DNA from: Lytechinus pictus | Lineage: Eukaryota > Echinodermata > Echinoidea > Temnopleuroida > Toxopneustidae | Assembly: GCF_037042905.1 (NCBI RefSeq) | Contig: NW_026974140.1 | Span: 17,224,001-17,288,000, forward strand | DNA: 64,000 nucleotides | Direction: 5' to 3' | Shown: piece by piece, positions 60,051 to 64,000 of the stretch | How the letters are laid out: each line of letters begins with the position of its first letter | Position numbering within the stretch: the first letter of the stretch is position 1 | Translations under genes and position numbers: made by a program | The notes under the pieces: model-generated | Databases searched by the model: none | Seen by the model: only the letters and a program-made list of their open reading frames with translations | What the model was told of the DNA's origin: nothing

Positions 60051-60850
60051 CTGTATATTAACGTTACTGCTCATATGAAGAAAAAAAAATCAAAATTCCA
60101 AAGGTTTGTTATTCCAAAAACGAACTAAGGTTGTTATTCAGACGGTTCAAAAGTTAGAATTGTAACTTTAGTTGTGATCCATCAAACCTACTTTACCAGC
60201 AATAGTTTGTATGGTTTCTCTAATTAGGACATAGAGCCTTGGAAGGCTTAGATGTAACTAAATCACAAGGAAATCTTGAGCCTATCACGCATCCAGCAAT
60301 AATGCTTGATGGTTACTAATCAAGAGGAATGACGAGGACAAATCTTAACTCCATCGGGAGATCCATGTCCAATTGTATAACAGTTATGTCAGATTGAACT
60401 AGAAAGCACTGTCATAAGAAATTGTGATCCTGTTAAAGTATGCAATGTTTATCAATAAGCTCCCCACCCCCCCCCCAAAAAAAGGGGGGGTAAATGAAAT
60501 GGTAATTTTGGAAGGTTTGCATGGCAAAGAGGCTTCTGGTACACATGTATAATAATAATAATGAAGGTATATTTACCCAGGGTAGCCACTTCAGTTCCGA
60601 AAACTGTTCTCCCAGCGGGCCCTGCTATTATTACTCGGCTAAGCTAGGCTACCTATTCGGTGCACACAGCTTTTTTGAGGAATTACTTCCTGCCGTCTCT
60701 TGGAATTTGAATTTGTTATACAATTAACTGTTATACAATTAATGTCTCTTGGAATTTGAATTAAAAAGAGTTAAAATATGTTCTTAGCATGATCTTTGGA
60801 TTTGTATTAAAGATAAAACCAGAATGTCAAAGTTTAATACTTTAATACTC
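60051..60850. other. Non-coding DNA, no gene seen
   Basis: A C run, an A run and a G run lie near 60465-60490, and there is an ATA/ATG-rich patch near 60550. A 68-codon frame has no motif. A short direct repeat, CTCTTGGAATTTGAATT, occurs at about 60697 and 60744. Confidence 0.45.
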
Positions 60851-61300
60851 TTTAACCCTAAAAGGCCCGGGGGGCGGATTACACCCCCCTCTATATTTTA
60901 CACGATAAATCTGCTGCGTGAAGTTTTTCAACCACGCCGTGCGCTGACTTTTTACTTTCAAATCTCGCACAACTTTTGAGACCAAATTTGCGATGCCCGG
61001 ATATGCGGTTACAAATTACGCAACATTACATGTATGTAAGTGCATGTCATACCCAAAACTGCTCAAAAAACGTGAATTCATGTACAAATCCAATGCAAAT
61101 TGTGTATTTAGCCAAATTTCATACATGTAGCATTATTTCTACTTTTACTGATTAAACTTAATTAATTTTGTCTAGTTTGTGATAAGAATTAAGTCTGCAA
61201 CAATTTCCATTGAAAAACAAAAGTCGAAAAACAAAGAAATACATAAGAAAAAAATTGTGATACTAAATTTTTTTGAAGTACATTTGATCGGGATCCTACA
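60851..61300 (-). repeat. Dispersed family F2 copy, inverted relative to 36250
   Basis: Runs in the opposite orientation to 36250-36720 and begins TTTAACCCTAAAAGGCCCGG. Shared parts include CAAATTTGCGATGCCCGG, GTAAGTGCATGTCATACC, TTCATGTACAAATCCAATGC and TTTACTGATTAAACTTAATT. It abuts the F3 repeat. Confidence 0.8.
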
Positions 61301-61329
61301 AAGAGTCTATGAATAGTTATATCATGGAC

Positions 61330-62078
61330 ACTACCGTGGTTATATGCACCACTGAGTGACATGCAAATGAAAGAGCTGATGGGCCATTCTTGGTCACTTG
61401 TGTGACCCAAATTATGACAAATCTTGACTTTAATTAGTTATAACTCAAAATTTTATAGAATTAGCAAATCGATGTTTATATGACAGTAACATGTTTGGTC
61501 AATTCTCATTTGGAAATATTTCTTGGTGACAATATGCTTGTTCAAGGTCAGAGGTCAAAAGAAGTGGGTCACGTGTGTGACACAATTATGTTGCTGTCAG
61601 ATAAACATTGAATTACTAAATCTATAAACTTTTAAGAGTTATAATTAAAGTCAAGATTTGTCATAATTTTGGTCACATAATTGCAAAGAACGGCCCTGAT
61701 GATGTCCCTCACTAACTTTTTCTTTGAATTTTTTTTTTCAAATTATACAATATTTCAATTTTTACAAATTTTACAATAAGGACCAACTTGACCGAACCAC
61801 AAATGTTAATTCCGCATATTCAGGGAGGAATAAAACTCCCTTCACATGACAGTGAGAATAAAATATAAAAGAAATAGTGGATGATGTCATCAGTCACCTC
61901 ATTTGCATAACCAGGATGTGCATATAACTGTTTTTTTTTATTAACCGAAATATAAAAATGTCATAACTTTCTTATTTTACATCCGATTGTGATGAAATTT
62001 TCAGTGTTATTCTTGTTGGATTTTTCTCTTTTTATTCATATCAATTTTTTGTTGAGGTGGACTTGTCCTTTAATGTCA
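61330..62078 (-). repeat. Dispersed family F3 (ends AAAGGACAAGTCCACCTC), split by a hairpin MITE
   Basis: Read on the minus strand it starts TTAAAGGACAAGTCCACCTC and proceeds through AAAATTTCATCACAATCGGA, ACAGTTATATGCACATCCTG and GATGACATCATCCACTATTT to a GTGAGGGACATCATC segment. I recognise this layout as a common repeat of sea urchin-type genomes, from general memory. The far end (CATTTGCATGTCACTCAGTGG) lies beyond the nested element at 61382-61695. Confidence 0.7.
61382..61695. mobile_element. 314 bp palindromic MITE inside F3, CTGATG duplication
   Basis: Arms of about 85-95 bp are imperfect reverse complements: GGCCATTCTTGGTCAC, AATTATGACAAATCTTGACT and TTAATTAGTTATAACTC at the left have complements at the right, ending GAACGGCC. 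CTGATG is directly repeated at 61376-61381 and 61696-61701, so it interrupts the GATGATGTCCCTCAC segment of F3. The core includes GGTCACGTGTGTGAC. Non-coding. Confidence 0.8.
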
Positions 62079-63169
62079 AGAACACTAATGCTATGAATAC
62101 CCTCCCATTGGCAATGCGAACAAGATCTGTGACGTCACACATGTACGACTCTCCCCTTTGAACATTGAAAATTTACCCAAAGCATCTTTTTTTGGCGCAT
62201 TCTAATGATAGGACAAACAATTCATCCATAATATACTGTTGTGAAACCTATATTACATGTCCTCTCATAAAAAGAACACCAGATTTTGTGACAGACAAGA
62301 TAAAAGAGATAATTTACGTGAAATATTTACCAAAGTAATGGGGAAGTTGTGACATCACAGACCTTGGTTGCATTACCAATAGGGATCTACATAGCATTAG
62401 TGATTTCAATATTCAAATGCTCATAACTTTCTTGCTACTCACTTCATTCTTCCTCAAACTTTCACTGATCTTTTTTTTTTCTTTATACATTGTTTCAAGG
62501 GTTTCATTTACCTATAACACATGTAATTTACTTGGTAAATTATCACTTGGTATACACCCACTTTGGTCTCATCAATCATGAATCAATCCTAGTTCATCTA
62601 TTAACCATTTGGTTAAATTGGCCCTTAGCACATGTACTAATTTCAAGTTAGACTATACCCATTTTGTCCAATCCACTTGGTATAAGAATACTTGGTTTAT
62701 ATGATTCATGAACCAAATATTGGTAAATATTGGTATAATAAGTATAACAATACCAAAGTGCAAAAATGTATTAAGAAGATGAAGTGAAGACTCAATATTC
62801 CTGAAACCTGTCATTTCAATCAATAAGCATTTCAGAATCAAGGGTAATGAGATAAACAAAAGGCACTGATAAAACATGGTTATTTTGATAAAATTTGATA
62901 CATAATTGTTCTATCAAGCAAATCTATTCATTACTCAAATCAATTATCTTATATAAATACATGTGCAAATAAGATGACAAATGAAGGCAATAAGTAGTAC
63001 TTCAAAATTAATAAAAGGTTTCAAAAACATTTATTGAATGATAATGCCATGATTTGATCAGCATGTAACACATTTTTGGCAAAGCATATAAAAATAAAAT
63101 ATAAACAATACATTTATATCTGGCAGCTATTGCAACCCAGTTGACAAAATACTTGTCATATTTCTTCAG
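62079..63169. other. Non-coding DNA with GTGACRTCACAGA repeats
   Basis: No gene recognised. AGATCTGTGACGTCACACAT near 62125 and TTGTGACATCACAGACCTTG near 62347 face each other in inverted orientation about 220 bp apart. This suggests a dispersed repeat, perhaps related to 14745-15110, with ends that I cannot place. Confidence 0.4.
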
Positions 63170-63280
63170 TGGCCTGTTTCATAAAGATTTATGATGATAC
63201 TTAGTAGTATCTTTGCCATGTTACCATGGTAGTTATCATAACAAAGTAAGCATAATTATAAGTCGTCCATGAAACAGGCT
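63170..63280. mobile_element. 111 bp MITE, GGCCTGTTTCATAAAG ends, CAG duplication
   Basis: TGGCCTGTTTCAT at the left and ATGAAACAGGCT at the right are inverted repeats, and CAG lies outside both (63167-63169 and 63281-63283). Inside are further nested hairpins (GATACTTAGTAGTATC, TTACCATGGTAGTTATC). The CAG duplication matches that of the GGCCCYGTC MITE family, so both may have been moved by related transposases. Confidence 0.75.
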
Positions 63281-64000
63281 CAGGTGAGTGGCTGAAATCA
63301 ATAAACATGCTTAATTATTGCTTTTCCTTAGGCTTATAGCAGACAGGTAATACATATCAAACACTTAGAACCACAAACAGCTAAGTGGTACAAAATATCA
63401 ATATGACAGAATGAGTGAGGATCTTGCTCATAACAACTTAGAAAAAGACAAGCAAATAACATGGAAGTGTTTCATGAAGCAAACAATGATTTTCACTGGC
63501 TTATTTGTTATAAGCCAATTAGATGCAAAGATTTTGTTCATTTATAATAGACAGTGACAATCACTGTTTGTCTAAAGAAGCATTTAGACAGGAGTCATGA
63601 GATAATGATTGCCGTTTTACTTTCTACTCACATTTTTTGCCTTATTTTGCTGTCATTTGTGCTTCCAACCCTGGGGAATCCATATTGTAAAACATTCAAC
63701 AAAATTTTCTTTTTCTCTATTTATTGTAGTAGCATTGAAATCACAAAGATGAGTTGCCTTTTTCTTTTCCATCTTTACATATGACAGACAAAACATACTG
63801 GTATTTCTGCCTAAGCTGAATCAGGAGACCACAGAAATATTTACATTTTAGAGTAATCAACGTTAGAAGACATAAATTACACATTTTGTATAATTTAGTC
63901 TGAAACATTGCTTCCATTTGGGAGGCGATTATCTAACATATGGAAGTTAACTTGAGAAGACTGTATTGTATTTACACTAAAAAAAAAATGTTGCCAAAAT
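63281..64000. other. Non-coding DNA, no feature seen
   Basis: No gene or repeat recognised to the end of the window. The 76-codon frame at 63554-63784 has no motif. Confidence 0.4.

Overview
The window is repeat-dense animal nuclear DNA with one clear protein-coding gene. Frequent TACATGTA-type tracts, long G/C homopolymers, many small inverted-repeat elements, and a foldback transposon of the kind first described in sea urchins (TU elements) suggest a marine deuterostome. An echinoid (sea urchin) is the best guess; this is an inference, not a proven identity.

The one confident gene is NUDCD2 (NudC domain-containing protein 2) on the + strand at 52674-55020. It has four coding exons with canonical GT-AG introns and 153 codons. 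A non-coding leader probably lies upstream between about 51.78 and 52.67 kb.

Almost all the rest is mobile or tandem DNA, and the elements are nested. (1) 0-6.5 kb: dispersed-repeat fragments, small inverted-repeat elements and a polypurine minisatellite. (2) 6.5-13.9 kb: a decayed array in which a 15-16 bp box (GTGACGTACGGGACA and two derived versions) is preserved in at least 24 places. Spacing is about 150-195 bp, with doublets 16-23 bp apart, in otherwise diverged AT-rich DNA. The box versions run A-B-C, then a hAT-like insertion, then C-B. I recognise no described family here. (3) 16.4-20.2 kb: a terminal-inverted-repeat (TIR) element split by a 2287 bp hAT-like element with a perfect 8 bp target duplication. 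(4) 20.98-21.51 kb: an almost loopless 532 bp palindrome. (5) 24.6-32 kb: about 300 bp tandem units, two hAT-like elements with perfect 8 bp duplications, and a 112 bp-period array of GCGAGCGCGAAGCGCGAGC hairpins. (6) 32526-50101: a 17.6 kb foldback transposon bounded by TATTAAA. Each arm has a unique segment of about 475 bp followed by about 2 kb of 62-77 bp tandem units. The left arm is split by a 7.6 kb element with CCCTGATAGCAGA ends. That element has TGACGTCA-rich subterminal arrays, promoter-like sequence, splice-flanked exons and a coiled-coil reading frame. The loop holds a second copy of the 25.3 kb hAT-like family and a candidate exon. (7) 55-64 kb: NUDCD2 downstream DNA and more dispersed repeats, including nested ones.

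No rRNA gene, complete tRNA gene, CRISPR array or recognisable reverse transcriptase or transposase was found. Boundaries of mobile elements come from inspecting terminal repeats and target duplications by eye. Family names are inferences from those features.
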